A stretch of DNA of 64,000 nt, taken from Alcaligenaceae bacterium CGII-47 (lineage in GTDB: Bacteria > Pseudomonadota > Gammaproteobacteria > Burkholderiales > Burkholderiaceae_B). The DNA lies in NCBI GenBank assembly GCA_019166125.1, contig JAHTBO010000007.1:1-64000 (forward strand), written 5' to 3'. The notes beneath the pieces were generated by a model. That model did no database searches. It worked only from the letters and a program-made list of their open reading frames with translations, and was not told the origin of the DNA. Positions within the stretch are counted from its first letter, which is position 1. The number at the start of each line of letters is the position of its first letter. Of the stretch, positions 55,884-64,000 are shown one piece after another. The translations under genes were made by a program, and so were the position numbers.

Positions 55884-56233
55884 AACTCCTCCTAGAAGGG
55901 GGTCAAAATTATTGATAAACCGCGAGGGCTGTCCCGCTATAGCGGATGACGAAGCCATGATGTTACATAAAACAGTCTTGTGTCAAGTTTTTTGTATCGC
56001 TTTCGACTTCGGGTTTTCCTTAATATCGAAGTAGAGTTTAGTCTGATCAAGCACGTTATGCTTAATAGCATCACTCAAGACGTTGTTATATATGGCTTTT
56101 CATAATCTTGATATATGAAGTAAGGATATATGACCCTTCAAGTTTTGCGTCTATAAAGCGATACATTCTATTGACATTAATATGATTTATTCGTAATGTA
56201 ATGCCTATTCCACGCCTTAACCCGGAGAAAAAC
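55884..56233. promoter_or_regulatory. divergent promoter region between diiron operon and paa operon
   Basis: 350 nt without a gene, AT-rich. Rightward: TTGACA (56171-56176) and TAATGT (56194-56199), 17-nt spacer, directly before paaN. Leftward: TTGACA (55986-55981) with TAACAT (55965-55960), 15-nt spacer, before the diiron gene. PaaX binding sites are expected here but no palindrome could be chosen by eye. The region 56030-56160 also contains many short AT palindromes (for example TATATAT). Confidence 0.5.
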
Positions 56234-57907
56234 ATGTCCCACCCCTTGCTGGATAAGCACCGCGCCACCCTTGATGCAGCGTTGCATACTATCCAGACCC
56301 GAGGCTACTGGTCCGCCTACAACGAAATGCCCAGCCCCAAAGCCTACGGCGAGACAGCCGCCCAAGATGGATTGGCAGCATTCAAGGCGCATCTGGGCAG
56401 TCAATTCGAGTTAAATCAGCCAGGGCAGATCGGCTGGCACAGCGACGAATTCTCCCCTTACGGCGCCGAACTCAATGTGCAATACCCTGAATGCGAAACT
56501 CAGGCACTGATCGATGCGGCGCTGGCTGCCATGCCTGAATGGCAGGCACTCGGCACGGATGGACGCACAGGCGTCTGCCTCGAGATTCTCGCTCGCCTGA
56601 ACGCACAGAGCTTTGAAATTGCCCACTCAGTCATGATGACAAGCGGCCAAGGCTGGATGATGGCCTTCCAGGCAGGCGGCCCGCACGCCCAGGATCGCGG
56701 GCTAGAAGCCGTGGCCTATGCTTATCGCGAGATGTCATTCATCCCCGAGACGAGCCGATGGGAAAAGCCACAGGGCAAGCACCCCGCTCTTGTCATGGAC
56801 AAGCACTATCAGGTTGTCGGCCGCGGCGTGGGCGTCATCATCGGCTGCGCAACCTTCCCGACCTGGAATACCTATCCTGGGCTCTTTGCCACGCTTGCCA
56901 CCGGTAACCCTGTCATCGTCAAGCCTCACAGCAATGTCATTCTTCCGGCTGCGATTACCGTGCGTACGATCCGCCAGGTACTAGCCGAGAACGGAATCAG
57001 TCCTGATCTGGTGTCGCTATGCGTGCCCGCCAACCGCGACGTTACGCAAGCCCTGGTCACCCATCCTGATGTGCGCTCTATCGATTACACCGGTAGCAAT
57101 CGCTTCGGACAATGGCTGGTCGATCACTGTCGTCAGGCACAGGTCTATGCCGAATTGGCGGGCGTCAACACCATCGTGATCGATTCCACAGACGCCTATC
57201 AGGCGATGTTGCGCAACCTCGCGTTCACGCTCTCGCTGTATTCCGGACAGATGTGCACCACCTCTCAGGCCGTACTCATTCCGGCGGCTGGCATTCAGAC
57301 TGACGATGGCCACAAATCCTTCGAGCAGGTATGCCAGGATCTGGCTGGTGCCGTGACGGGTTTTCTTGCCAAGCCTGAGGTCGCTCTGGCCGTGCTGGGC
57401 GCCATCCAGTCCGACGATACTCTCCAGCGCATCGAACAGGCCTCTGCGGGCGCGATGGGCGAAGTTGTTCTCGCCTCCCGCGCGCTCGAAAACCCCGAGT
57501 TTCCCAAGGCGCGGGTACGCACACCTGTGCTCATCGCTTGCGAGGCACAGGATGAGTCCCATTACATGCACGAACAGTTCGGGCCCATCAGTTTTTTGAT
57601 CAAGGTCGCAGACACGACGGCAGCCATTGCGCTGACCGAGCGAATCGTACGCACCCATGGCGCGCTCACCGTCGGGATCTATAGCCAGAATGAAGCGGTA
57701 TTAGACGCAATGACCCAAGCCAGCTGGAACGCCCAGGTTGCCTTGTCGATTAATCTGACAGGCGGTGTCTTTATCAATCAATCCGCTGCCTTTTCAGACT
57801 TTCACGGAACGGGCGGCAATCCGGCAGCCAACGCCTCCTACGCCGATTCCGCGTTCGTCGCCAATCGCTTTCGCGTCGTCCAACGTCGCGCTCACCCCGC
57901 ATCCTGA
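56234..57907 (+). CDS. paaN: PaaN-type aldehyde dehydrogenase (aryl-CoA ring-opening branch)
   Basis: 557 residues with an aldehyde-dehydrogenase fold: GVGVIIGCATFPTWNTYPG, VIVKPHSNVILPAA, DYTGSNRFG and the catalytic-cysteine region LYSGQMCTTSQAVL. In the phenylacetyl-CoA pathway this enzyme oxidises the semialdehyde formed on ring cleavage of oxepin-CoA. In E. coli PaaZ the same protein carries a C-terminal MaoC hydratase domain; that domain is absent here, so a separate hydratase is needed. I chose ATG 56234 behind GGAG. First gene of a seven-gene rightward run. Confidence 0.9.
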   Translation: MSHPLLDKHRATLDAALHTIQTRGYWSAYNEMPSPKAYGETAAQDGLAAFKAHLGSQFELNQPGQIGWHSDEFSPYGAELNVQYPECETQALIDAALAAMPEWQALGTDGRTGVCLEILARLNAQSFEIAHSVMMTSGQGWMMAFQAGGPHAQDRGLEAVAYAYREMSFIPETSRWEKPQGKHPALVMDKHYQVVGRGVGVIIGCATFPTWNTYPGLFATLATGNPVIVKPHSNVILPAAITVRTIRQVLAENGISPDLVSLCVPANRDVTQALVTHPDVRSIDYTGSNRFGQWLVDHCRQAQVYAELAGVNTIVIDSTDAYQAMLRNLAFTLSLYSGQMCTTSQAVLIPAAGIQTDDGHKSFEQVCQDLAGAVTGFLAKPEVALAVLGAIQSDDTLQRIEQASAGAMGEVVLASRALENPEFPKARVRTPVLIACEAQDESHYMHEQFGPISFLIKVADTTAAIALTERIVRTHGALTVGIYSQNEAVLDAMTQASWNAQVALSINLTGGVFINQSAAFSDFHGTGGNPAANASYADSAFVANRFRVVQRRAHPAS

Positions 57908-57930
57908 GCCCACACAGCAGAAATATTTCT

Positions 57931-58725
57931 ATGACATTCAAGCACATCCTATTTGAGCAGGCCGACGGCATTGCCCGCATCACCCTGAACCGCCCCGATA
58001 AGCTCAATAGCTTTAACGAAGCCATGCATGGCGAACTCAGACAGGCACTCGACACGATTCAAGAGGATACTGGCATACGCGTCCTGGTACTGACCGGCGC
58101 CGGGCGCGGTTTCTGCGCAGGCCAGGACCTGGGGGATCGCGCCATGCAAATGCAGTCTGGTCGCATGCCCGACATCGGCAATACGGTCGAGCGCTTTTAC
58201 AAGCCGCTTGTGCTGCGATTGCAGAATCTACGCGTGCCAACCATCGCTGCCGTCAATGGCATCGCTGCCGGTGCGGGGGCATCCATAGCGTTGGCCTGCG
58301 ACATCGTCATCGCCCACCAGTCCGCTTCATTCCTTCAGGCCTTCAGCAAGATCGGACTCATCCCGGACACTGGTGGCACTTGGTTCCTGCCCCAGCGCGT
58401 CGGTATGGCACGTGCAATGGGCCTGGCCTTATTGGCCGAGAAGCTCTCGGCCCAGGACGCTGCCGACTGGGGCCTGATCTGGCAATGTGTCGATGATGAC
58501 GCCTTTACCGGACGCGTCCAGCAGATCGCCACCCAACTTGCCGCCGGGCCAACCAAGGCGCTCGTGCGCACCCGCCAGGCCATGCACGCCGCACCGACTC
58601 ATACGCTAGAGCAGCAGCTGTCGATGGAGGCTGGTTTTATGCGCGAACTGGGCTGGAGTCCCGACTATGCCGAAGGCGTCGCCGCGTTCTCCGAAAAGCG
58701 TGCCCCACGCTTTACCGGGGAATAA
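57931..58725 (+). CDS. paaG: enoyl-CoA hydratase/isomerase PaaG
   Basis: 264-residue crotonase-fold protein. GRGFCAGQDLGDRAM is the oxyanion-hole segment of PaaG-type enzymes, and AGAGASIALACDIVIAHQSASF follows. PaaG turns ring-1,2-epoxyphenylacetyl-CoA into oxepin-CoA and also isomerises a later intermediate. It starts 24 nt after paaN and ends 5 nt before the paaH start. As the only crotonase in the window it may also cover the missing PaaF step. Confidence 0.92.
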   Translation: MTFKHILFEQADGIARITLNRPDKLNSFNEAMHGELRQALDTIQEDTGIRVLVLTGAGRGFCAGQDLGDRAMQMQSGRMPDIGNTVERFYKPLVLRLQNLRVPTIAAVNGIAAGAGASIALACDIVIAHQSASFLQAFSKIGLIPDTGGTWFLPQRVGMARAMGLALLAEKLSAQDAADWGLIWQCVDDDAFTGRVQQIATQLAAGPTKALVRTRQAMHAAPTHTLEQQLSMEAGFMRELGWSPDYAEGVAAFSEKRAPRFTGE

Positions 58726-58729
58726 ACCT

Positions 58730-60253
58730 GTGGCTGCTCTAACCCCTAACGCAGTCATCGGCATCATTGGCGCCGGCACCATGGGTGCCGGTATCGCCCA
58801 GGTAGCGGCGCTCGCTGGCCACCCGGTCAAGCTCTACGACGCCCGCACGCAAGCCGCTGCCCAGGCGATCGAGGACATCTGCACGCAACTGGATCGACTC
58901 GTCGCAAAAGGCAAACTAGAGGCCTCAGTCGTACAGACCGCCAAGCAAAACCTGTCTGCCATCGCGCACCTAAAAGAATTGAGTGACGCCGCGCTCGTCA
59001 TCGAGGCGATTATCGAGCGCCTGGAAGATAAGCAGACGCTCTACCGCACGCTCGAGGGCATCGTCCCATCAGACTGCCTATTTGGCACGAATACATCATC
59101 CATTTCCATCACTGCTATCGGCTCGGCGCTGCAGCACCCAGAGCGCCTGGCGGGCCTGCATTTCTTTAACCCGGCTCCACGCATGAAGCTTGTAGAGGTC
59201 GTATCAGGGTTGGACACTACACCCGCCACGGCCCAAACCCTCTACGACACCGCCATCGCCTGGAACAAATCACCTGTCCTGACTCGATCAACACCTGGCT
59301 TTATCGTCAATCGTGTCGCGCGCCCCTATTACGCAGAAAGCCTGCGTATATTCCAAGAAGGGGCCGCCAGTGTCGTCACGCTAGACACCCTGATGCGTGC
59401 GTGCGGCGGCTTTCGCATGGGACCATTCGAGCTCATGGATCTGATCGGCCACGATGTTAATCTGGCGGTGACCCGTTCAGTCTGGACAGCGTTCTATCAT
59501 GATCCGCGCTTTCTTCCCTCACTGGTCCAACAGGAGTTGGTTGATGCGGGTCGCTACGGACGCAAGACCGGGCGTGGATTCTACGACTATCGTGAGGCCG
59601 CGGTCGCGCAGCAGGCAGACATCGAACCAGTGCGGGCCCGCCCCGGCACTCTGGCGATTCATGGCGCCACCCCAGCAGCGCACGCCTTGGCCGCACGTCT
59701 GCACGCCGCCGGAATCCCGTTTATGCGCCAACCGACAGCAGATGATCGAATCGCCACAGCAGGTCAGGCAGCAATCTATGTCACAGACGGACGCACCGCC
59801 AGCCGCCGGGCCTTCGATACGCGATGCGCCAACACTGTTTTGGTCGATTTAGCCCTGGATTACACCCGCGCCACCCACATGGCGATCGCCATAGCCAGCC
59901 AATGCAGTCCGCTGGCGGCTGCCGACGCTACTGGCCTGCTTCAGGCAGCAGGTTTTGCGGTCTCTCGATTGGGCGATGTACCAGGCCTAGTAGTGATGCG
60001 CACCGTCGCCATGCTCGCTAACGAGGCAGCCGACGCGGTGAACCAAGGCGTCTGCAGTGTCTCGGATACCGATACTGCGATGCGTCTGGGGCTGAACTAT
60101 CCACTCGGACCGCTCGAGTGGGCAAACCGTATCGGTGTCGCCACCATTGGCACCGTCCTCAATCACATTAGTCAGGCCTACGGAGAGGATCGCTATCGGC
60201 TCTCTCCTTACATTCAGCATGCCATTTTTTCAGGAACCACCTTTCATGACTGA
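58730..60253 (+). CDS. paaH: 3-hydroxyacyl-CoA dehydrogenase PaaH
   Basis: 507 residues; the NAD site IGIIGAGTMGAGIAQVAALAG is at the N-terminus, with GLHFFNPAPRMKLVEVV and STPGFIVNRVARPYYAE typical of the catalytic domain, and a second C-terminal domain (NEAADAVNQGVCSVSDTDTAMRLG). It oxidises 3-hydroxyadipyl-CoA to 3-oxoadipyl-CoA. The start is probably GTG 58730, behind GGGG; the longer frame (58667) runs into paaG. It overlaps paaI by 8 nt. Confidence 0.92.
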   Translation: MAALTPNAVIGIIGAGTMGAGIAQVAALAGHPVKLYDARTQAAAQAIEDICTQLDRLVAKGKLEASVVQTAKQNLSAIAHLKELSDAALVIEAIIERLEDKQTLYRTLEGIVPSDCLFGTNTSSISITAIGSALQHPERLAGLHFFNPAPRMKLVEVVSGLDTTPATAQTLYDTAIAWNKSPVLTRSTPGFIVNRVARPYYAESLRIFQEGAASVVTLDTLMRACGGFRMGPFELMDLIGHDVNLAVTRSVWTAFYHDPRFLPSLVQQELVDAGRYGRKTGRGFYDYREAAVAQQADIEPVRARPGTLAIHGATPAAHALAARLHAAGIPFMRQPTADDRIATAGQAAIYVTDGRTASRRAFDTRCANTVLVDLALDYTRATHMAIAIASQCSPLAAADATGLLQAAGFAVSRLGDVPGLVVMRTVAMLANEAADAVNQGVCSVSDTDTAMRLGLNYPLGPLEWANRIGVATIGTVLNHISQAYGEDRYRLSPYIQHAIFSGTTFHD

Positions 60254-60731
60254 CACCGTCATTCACGACACCCCAGATGCCGCAGCCCTGGCCCAGGCGA
60301 CGGCTACAGCCATGTGGAGCCGGGACCGCACCGCACACGCACTTGGCATGCAGATCGCCCACATTGCCAGCGGCACAGCCACGCTACGCATGTCCGTACG
60401 CCAAGACATGCTCAACGGTCACAACATTTGTCACGGTGGCATGATCTTTACGCTGGCTGACACGGCATTCGCCTATGCCTGCAATAGCTATAACCACAAC
60501 ACCGTTGCCTCTGCCTGTCATATCGACTTCCTCGCACCAGCCAGAGAAGGTGATACGCTGGAAGCTCATGCGGTCGAGCAGTCTTTATCCGGACGCACAG
60601 GTGTCTACGACATTACAGTGCGCCACGCTGACTCGCAAAAAGTCATTGCTCTATTTCGAGGCAAATCTTATCGAATTCAGGGCGCTGTCATCGATACCCT
60701 ACAGAATACTGAACCCTCATCACAAGCCTGA
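60246..60731 (+). CDS. paaI: hotdog-fold acyl-CoA thioesterase PaaI
   Basis: 161 residues with NGHNICHGGMIFTLADTAFAYA, the PaaI hotdog signature including the catalytic Asp and the conserved Gly-Gly. PaaI hydrolyses ring-hydroxylated phenylacetyl-CoA and releases trapped CoA when the pathway stalls. The start ATG 60246 lies within the end of paaH. Length is slightly above E. coli PaaI (140) because of an N-terminal tail. Confidence 0.93.
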   Translation: MTDTVIHDTPDAAALAQATATAMWSRDRTAHALGMQIAHIASGTATLRMSVRQDMLNGHNICHGGMIFTLADTAFAYACNSYNHNTVASACHIDFLAPAREGDTLEAHAVEQSLSGRTGVYDITVRHADSQKVIALFRGKSYRIQGAVIDTLQNTEPSSQA

Positions 60732-60754
60732 AAAACAATCGTTAGGAGAAACGA

Positions 60755-62080
60755 ATGCCAGTCAAGACCCCCAGCCCTGGAGACCTGGAACCCATTGAGC
60801 GCGCCAGCCGCGACGAAATCACGGCACTGCAGATCGAGCGCCTCAAGTGGACGCTCAAGCACGCTTATGAAAACGTTGCACACTACAAAAAGGCATTCGA
60901 TGAGCGAGGCGTTCACCCTGATGATCTCCACACCCTAAGTGATTTGGCCAAATTCCCATTCACCACAAAAGCCGCCCTGCGCGATAACTATCCCTTTGGT
61001 CTGTTTGCGGTGCCGCGCGCACAAATCGCGCGCCTGCATGCCTCATCAGGCACGACGGGCAAGCCCACAGTGGTCGGCTACACCCTGCGGGATATCGATA
61101 ACTGGGCCAACCTGGTCGCACGCTCGATTCGCGCAGCGGGCGGGCGTCCGGGCGACACCTGTCATGTCGCCTATGGATATGGTTTATTCACCGGGGGCCT
61201 GGGTGCACACTATGGCGCAGAGCGCGCGGGCTGTACCGTCATTCCCATGTCTGGCGGCCAAACCGAAAAGCAGGTTCAACTTATTGTAGATCTGCGTCCT
61301 GACATCATCATGGTCACCCCCTCATACTCCTTAGTGATCGCCGAGGAATTTGAACGCCGGGGTGTCTCACCCGAAGAAATCTCCCTTAAGGTCGGCATTT
61401 TTGGTGCCGAGCCCTGGGGTGAAGGTATGCGTAACGAAATCGAACATCAACTCGGCCTGGATGCGGTTGATATCTATGGTTTATCCGAAATCATGGGCCC
61501 GGGTGTTGCGTCGGAATGTATCGAAACCAAGGATGGTCCCGTCATCTGGGAGGATCATTTCTACCCGGAAATCATCAACCCTATCACGGGGGAGCCTGTG
61601 CCTGATGGAGAGGAAGGTGAGCTGGTCTTTACCTCACTCACCAAGGAAGCCTTGCCCATGATCCGCTACCGCACACGCGACCTCACGCGTCTGCTCCCGC
61701 CCACAGCACGCAGTTTTCGCCGCATGGGCCGGATCACAGGACGCTCGGACGACATGATGATCATTCGTGGCGTCAATGTCTTTCCAACGCAGATCGAAGA
61801 ACAAATTCTGCGCCATCCGCAACTGGCCGGTACATACCAGATTGTGCTCACACGCGACACACACCTGGATAATGTCGAGATCAAGTGCGAGCTGCAGCAC
61901 CAGTGCTCGGATACGGTTACCAGCGCCGAGGTCGCGCAGATTGCCAAGACACTCCAACAACACATCAAGACCAATGTCGGGATCTCGACACGTGTCACTG
62001 TCATGAAATATGGCACACTGCCACGCTCCCAGACCGGCAAGGCACGCCGAGTCTTTGATGAACGTCCCAAACAGAACTAA
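60755..62080 (+). CDS. paaK: phenylacetate-CoA ligase PaaK
   Basis: 441 residues; activates phenylacetate (or a close aryl acid) with ATP and CoA. The AMP-binding loop HASSGTTGKPTVVGYT, IFGAEPWGEGMRNEIE and YGLSEIMGPGVASEC, and RTRDLTRLL, are the family motifs. A ribosome-binding site (AGGAG) precedes ATG 60755. It is the entry enzyme of the cluster, and its specificity decides the real substrate of the pathway. Confidence 0.94.
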   Translation: MPVKTPSPGDLEPIERASRDEITALQIERLKWTLKHAYENVAHYKKAFDERGVHPDDLHTLSDLAKFPFTTKAALRDNYPFGLFAVPRAQIARLHASSGTTGKPTVVGYTLRDIDNWANLVARSIRAAGGRPGDTCHVAYGYGLFTGGLGAHYGAERAGCTVIPMSGGQTEKQVQLIVDLRPDIIMVTPSYSLVIAEEFERRGVSPEEISLKVGIFGAEPWGEGMRNEIEHQLGLDAVDIYGLSEIMGPGVASECIETKDGPVIWEDHFYPEIINPITGEPVPDGEEGELVFTSLTKEALPMIRYRTRDLTRLLPPTARSFRRMGRITGRSDDMMIIRGVNVFPTQIEEQILRHPQLAGTYQIVLTRDTHLDNVEIKCELQHQCSDTVTSAEVAQIAKTLQQHIKTNVGISTRVTVMKYGTLPRSQTGKARRVFDERPKQN

Positions 62081-62091
62081 AAGGACCACAG

Positions 62092-63300
62092 ATGAACAAC
62101 GCCTTTATTTGCGATGCCATACGCACCCCTATAGGGCGATATGGCGGCGCACTCTCGGGCATCCGTACGGATGATCTGGGCGCTTTGCCGCTACGCGCCT
62201 TGATGGCGCGCACGCCAGGCCTGGACTGGTCAGCCGTCGATGACATTATCTATGGCTGCGCCAATCAGGCCGGTGAGGACAACCGCAATGTCGCACGCAT
62301 GTCAGGCCTGCTTGCGGGTTTACCCATTGAGGTCCCAGGCACGACCATCAACCGCTTGTGCGGCTCGGGCATGGATGCGATTGGTCTGGCGGCGCGCTCG
62401 ATCAAGGCCGGCGAGACGGACCTGATGATTGCGGGTGGGGTCGAGAACATGTCGCGTGCACCGTTTGTCATGGGCAAGGCTGAACAGGCCTTTTCGCGGC
62501 AGGCGGCAATCTATGACACAACGATCGGCTGGCGCTTTGTCAATCCCGCTTTCCATGCCATATACAGCACCCATTCCATGCCCGAGACCGCAGACAACGT
62601 GGCCGAGGACTTTGGCATTTCACGTCGCGACCAGGATGCGTTTGCCTTACGCAGTCAACAACGCTGGGCGGCCGCCCAGGCGGCAGGCCGATTTGCAGAT
62701 GAAATCATCCCGGTATCAATACCTCGCAGAAAAGCCGATCCCCTGATCTTTGATACGGACGAGCACCCGCGCCCAGAGACCAGCCTCGAAGCCCTTACCC
62801 GCCTCAAAGGCATTAATGGCCCAGACAGCACAGTGACGGCGGGCAATGCCTCAGGTGTCAACGACGGCGCTTGTGCCTTGCTCATTGCATCTGACGCCGC
62901 AGTACACCAATACGGACTCACACCACGCGCACGCATCGTTGGCATGGCCACTGCAGGCGTGGCGCCACGCATCATGGGCTTTGGGCCTGCGCCCGCTGTG
63001 GGTAAGGTGCTTGCCCGCACAGGCCTCACCCTGGAACAAATGGACGTCATCGAGCTCAATGAGGCCTTTGCCGCACAATCCCTGGCCGTGCTACGCGACC
63101 TGGGTTTGCCTGATGATGCCTCACATGTCAACCCAAACGGCGGGGCAATCGCGATCGGCCACCCGCTGGGCATGAGTGGTGCACGTCTGGTCACCACCGC
63201 CCTATACGAACTTACCCGCCGCGACGGGCGATATGCTTTATGCACAATGTGCATCGGAGTCGGTCAGGGGATTGCCCTGATCATTGAACGCACCAAGTAG
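62092..63300 (+). CDS. paaJ: 3-oxoadipyl-CoA/acyl-CoA thiolase (PaaJ/PcaF type)
   Basis: 402 residues; cleaves 3-oxoadipyl-CoA to succinyl-CoA and acetyl-CoA at the end of the pathway. NRLCGSGMDAIGLAARSIKAGE holds the nucleophile Cys (about residue 89), NGGAIAIGHPLGMSGARLV the His and CTMCIGVGQGIALI the second Cys. It begins 11 nt after paaK. PcaF of the beta-ketoadipate pathway is nearly indistinguishable, so the symbol rests on position. Confidence 0.92.
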   Translation: MNNAFICDAIRTPIGRYGGALSGIRTDDLGALPLRALMARTPGLDWSAVDDIIYGCANQAGEDNRNVARMSGLLAGLPIEVPGTTINRLCGSGMDAIGLAARSIKAGETDLMIAGGVENMSRAPFVMGKAEQAFSRQAAIYDTTIGWRFVNPAFHAIYSTHSMPETADNVAEDFGISRRDQDAFALRSQQRWAAAQAAGRFADEIIPVSIPRRKADPLIFDTDEHPRPETSLEALTRLKGINGPDSTVTAGNASGVNDGACALLIASDAAVHQYGLTPRARIVGMATAGVAPRIMGFGPAPAVGKVLARTGLTLEQMDVIELNEAFAAQSLAVLRDLGLPDDASHVNPNGGAIAIGHPLGMSGARLVTTALYELTRRDGRYALCTMCIGVGQGIALIIERTK

Positions 63301-63322
63301 TCCAATCCAGAGGAGACCAACC

Positions 63323-64000
63323 ATGAAGTTCAAACTGAAAAACTGGGTCGTCGGCGCCGCACTGGCCACACTCAGCATGAGCACGTTCGCTGCTGACACC
63401 ATCAAGATCGGCTCTGTACTGTCCGCCACGGGCCCAGCTGCCTTTCTCGGGGACCCCGAGGTCAAAACGTTGCAAATGTATGTCGAAGCCATCAATAAGG
63501 AAGGTGGCGTATTGGGCCGCCAGCTCGAGCTCGTCTATTACGACGATGGCAGCGACGCCAACAAGGCCAATGGCTTTGCCAAGCGTTTGATTCACGACGA
63601 TAAGGTCGATGTCATCATTGGCGGCACCACAACAGGCGCCACCATGTCCATGGTGCCACTGGTTGAAAAGGCTGAAATTCCTTTCATTTCGCTAGCGGGT
63701 GCAGTCGTTATTATCGATCCTGTTAACAAATGGGTCTTTAAGATGCCTCACACGGATCGTATGGCGGCTGAAAAAGTCTTCGAAGACATGAAAAAGAAAG
63801 GCATTTCGAAGATCGCTCTGATGAGCGAAACGAGTGGCTATGGCCAATCGGGCAAAAAGGAATCCGAACACGTCGCATCAAAATACGGTATTGATATTGT
63901 GGCCCAGGAAGTCTATGGCCCCAAGGATACCGACATGAGCCCCCAGCTCACAAAGATCAAAAACAATCCCGAAGTCCAGGCAGTATTCATTTTTGGCCTG
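63323..64000 (+). CDS. Liv-type ABC transporter substrate-binding protein (incomplete at window edge)
   Basis: 226 codons are visible, open at the end. It has a signal peptide (VVGAALATLSMSTFA-A) and the type I periplasmic-binding fold (IKIGSVLSATGPAAFLGDPE, VIIGGTTTGATMSMVPL, YGPKDTDMSPQLTKIK). AGGAG precedes ATG 63323, 22 nt after the thiolase gene. It is very likely the receptor for LivHM and the hemerythrin-LivF/LivG ATPases. Relatives with aromatic acid ligands are known; the ligand is open. Confidence 0.9.
   Translation, partial: MKFKLKNWVVGAALATLSMSTFAADTIKIGSVLSATGPAAFLGDPEVKTLQMYVEAINKEGGVLGRQLELVYYDDGSDANKANGFAKRLIHDDKVDVIIGGTTTGATMSMVPLVEKAEIPFISLAGAVVIIDPVNKWVFKMPHTDRMAAEKVFEDMKKKGISKIALMSETSGYGQSGKKESEHVASKYGIDIVAQEVYGPKDTDMSPQLTKIKNNPEVQAVFIFGL

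Noticed and set aside
54855-55958. Reading the diiron gene as BoxB (benzoyl-CoA epoxidase) or PaaA
   Set aside because: BoxB is about 130 residues longer, PaaA has different sequence around its EExxH motifs, and PaaB, PaaC and PaaD partners are missing.
52600-56060. Shared TCTGATCAA in the liv and divergent paa promoter regions (about 52619 and 56042) as a PaaX site
   Set aside because: Only nine bases, not in a clear palindrome and unlike PaaX sites that I know from E. coli; could be chance in AT-rich DNA.
57017-57658. Minus-strand ORF of 213 codons antisense to paaN
   Set aside because: Shadow of paaN; composition typical of reversed GC-rich codons.
1-64000. CRISPR arrays, rRNA operons and riboswitches
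   Set aside because: No regularly spaced repeats, no rRNA-like stretches and no recognisable riboswitch core were seen.

Overview
The window is about 60% GC, densely coded, and gene order and protein sequence point to a betaproteobacterium of the order Burkholderiales, most likely an Alcaligenaceae relative of Bordetella or Achromobacter (inference from synteny: cysS-alkA-accA-tilS-lysC-tRNA-Ser, ppi-lpxH, suhB/trmJ/cysE, yciO-M50-dapA-bamC). No rRNA, CRISPR array or intact prophage is visible.

Region 1 (1-4750) is a graveyard of mobile DNA: the cut-off start of an IS5-type transposase, a DksA/TraR-like zinc-finger gene, a decayed IS200/IS605 element with internal deletions in tnpB and only the tail of tnpA, a 78-bp fused remnant of a toxin-antitoxin operon, and then a 2.2-kb island remnant between two copies of the 3' end plus terminator of tRNA-Ser(GCU). 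The island still holds an intact HigB/HigA-like toxin-antitoxin pair and a frameshifted, truncated integrase.

Region 2 (4750-23700) is housekeeping: lysC, tilS, accA, a 3-methyladenine glycosylase and cysS in one direction; a TPR protein, peptidylprolyl isomerase and lpxH in the other; uppP, a TerC/CBS/CorC protein, suhB, trmJ, cysE, an MscS channel; then the SOS mutagenesis cassette imuA-imuB-dnaE2 behind a near-consensus LexA box.

Region 3 (23750-31010) is an iron(III)-type ABC transporter (binding protein, double permease, ATPase) preceded by a two-component system whose sensor kinase carries, after a third membrane segment, a C-terminal periplasmic binding-protein domain related to the transporter's own binding protein.

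Region 4 (31200-46620) has mutS, a JmjC-like ribosomal oxygenase, bamC, dapA, a site-2 protease, a YciO-type protein, tRNA-His followed by integrase and IS66 remnants, a cls operon with a small unknown protein, a trans-sulfuration enzyme, tRNA-Arg, phospholipase A, an LTA-synthase-like sulfatase, tRNA-Pro and a DoxX protein.

Region 5 (46660-64000) is the most unusual part: an aryl-CoA catabolic gene cluster. Rightward run paaN-paaG-paaH-paaI-paaK-thiolase-binding protein looks like the phenylacetyl-CoA pathway. Divergent from it are a single R2-like diiron protein, a reductase with N-terminal [2Fe-2S] domain (BenC/DmpP/MmoC order, not PaaE order) and PaaX; then livHMG, a LivF ATPase fused to an N-terminal hemerythrin domain, a class A flavin monooxygenase and a DUF2783 protein. 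The multisubunit epoxidase PaaABCDE is absent from the window. I infer that the diiron protein and reductase may form a two-component aryl-CoA oxygenase occupying the place of PaaABCDE, fed by a dedicated Liv-type uptake system; this is a hypothesis, because paaABCDE could lie beyond the right edge or elsewhere in the genome.
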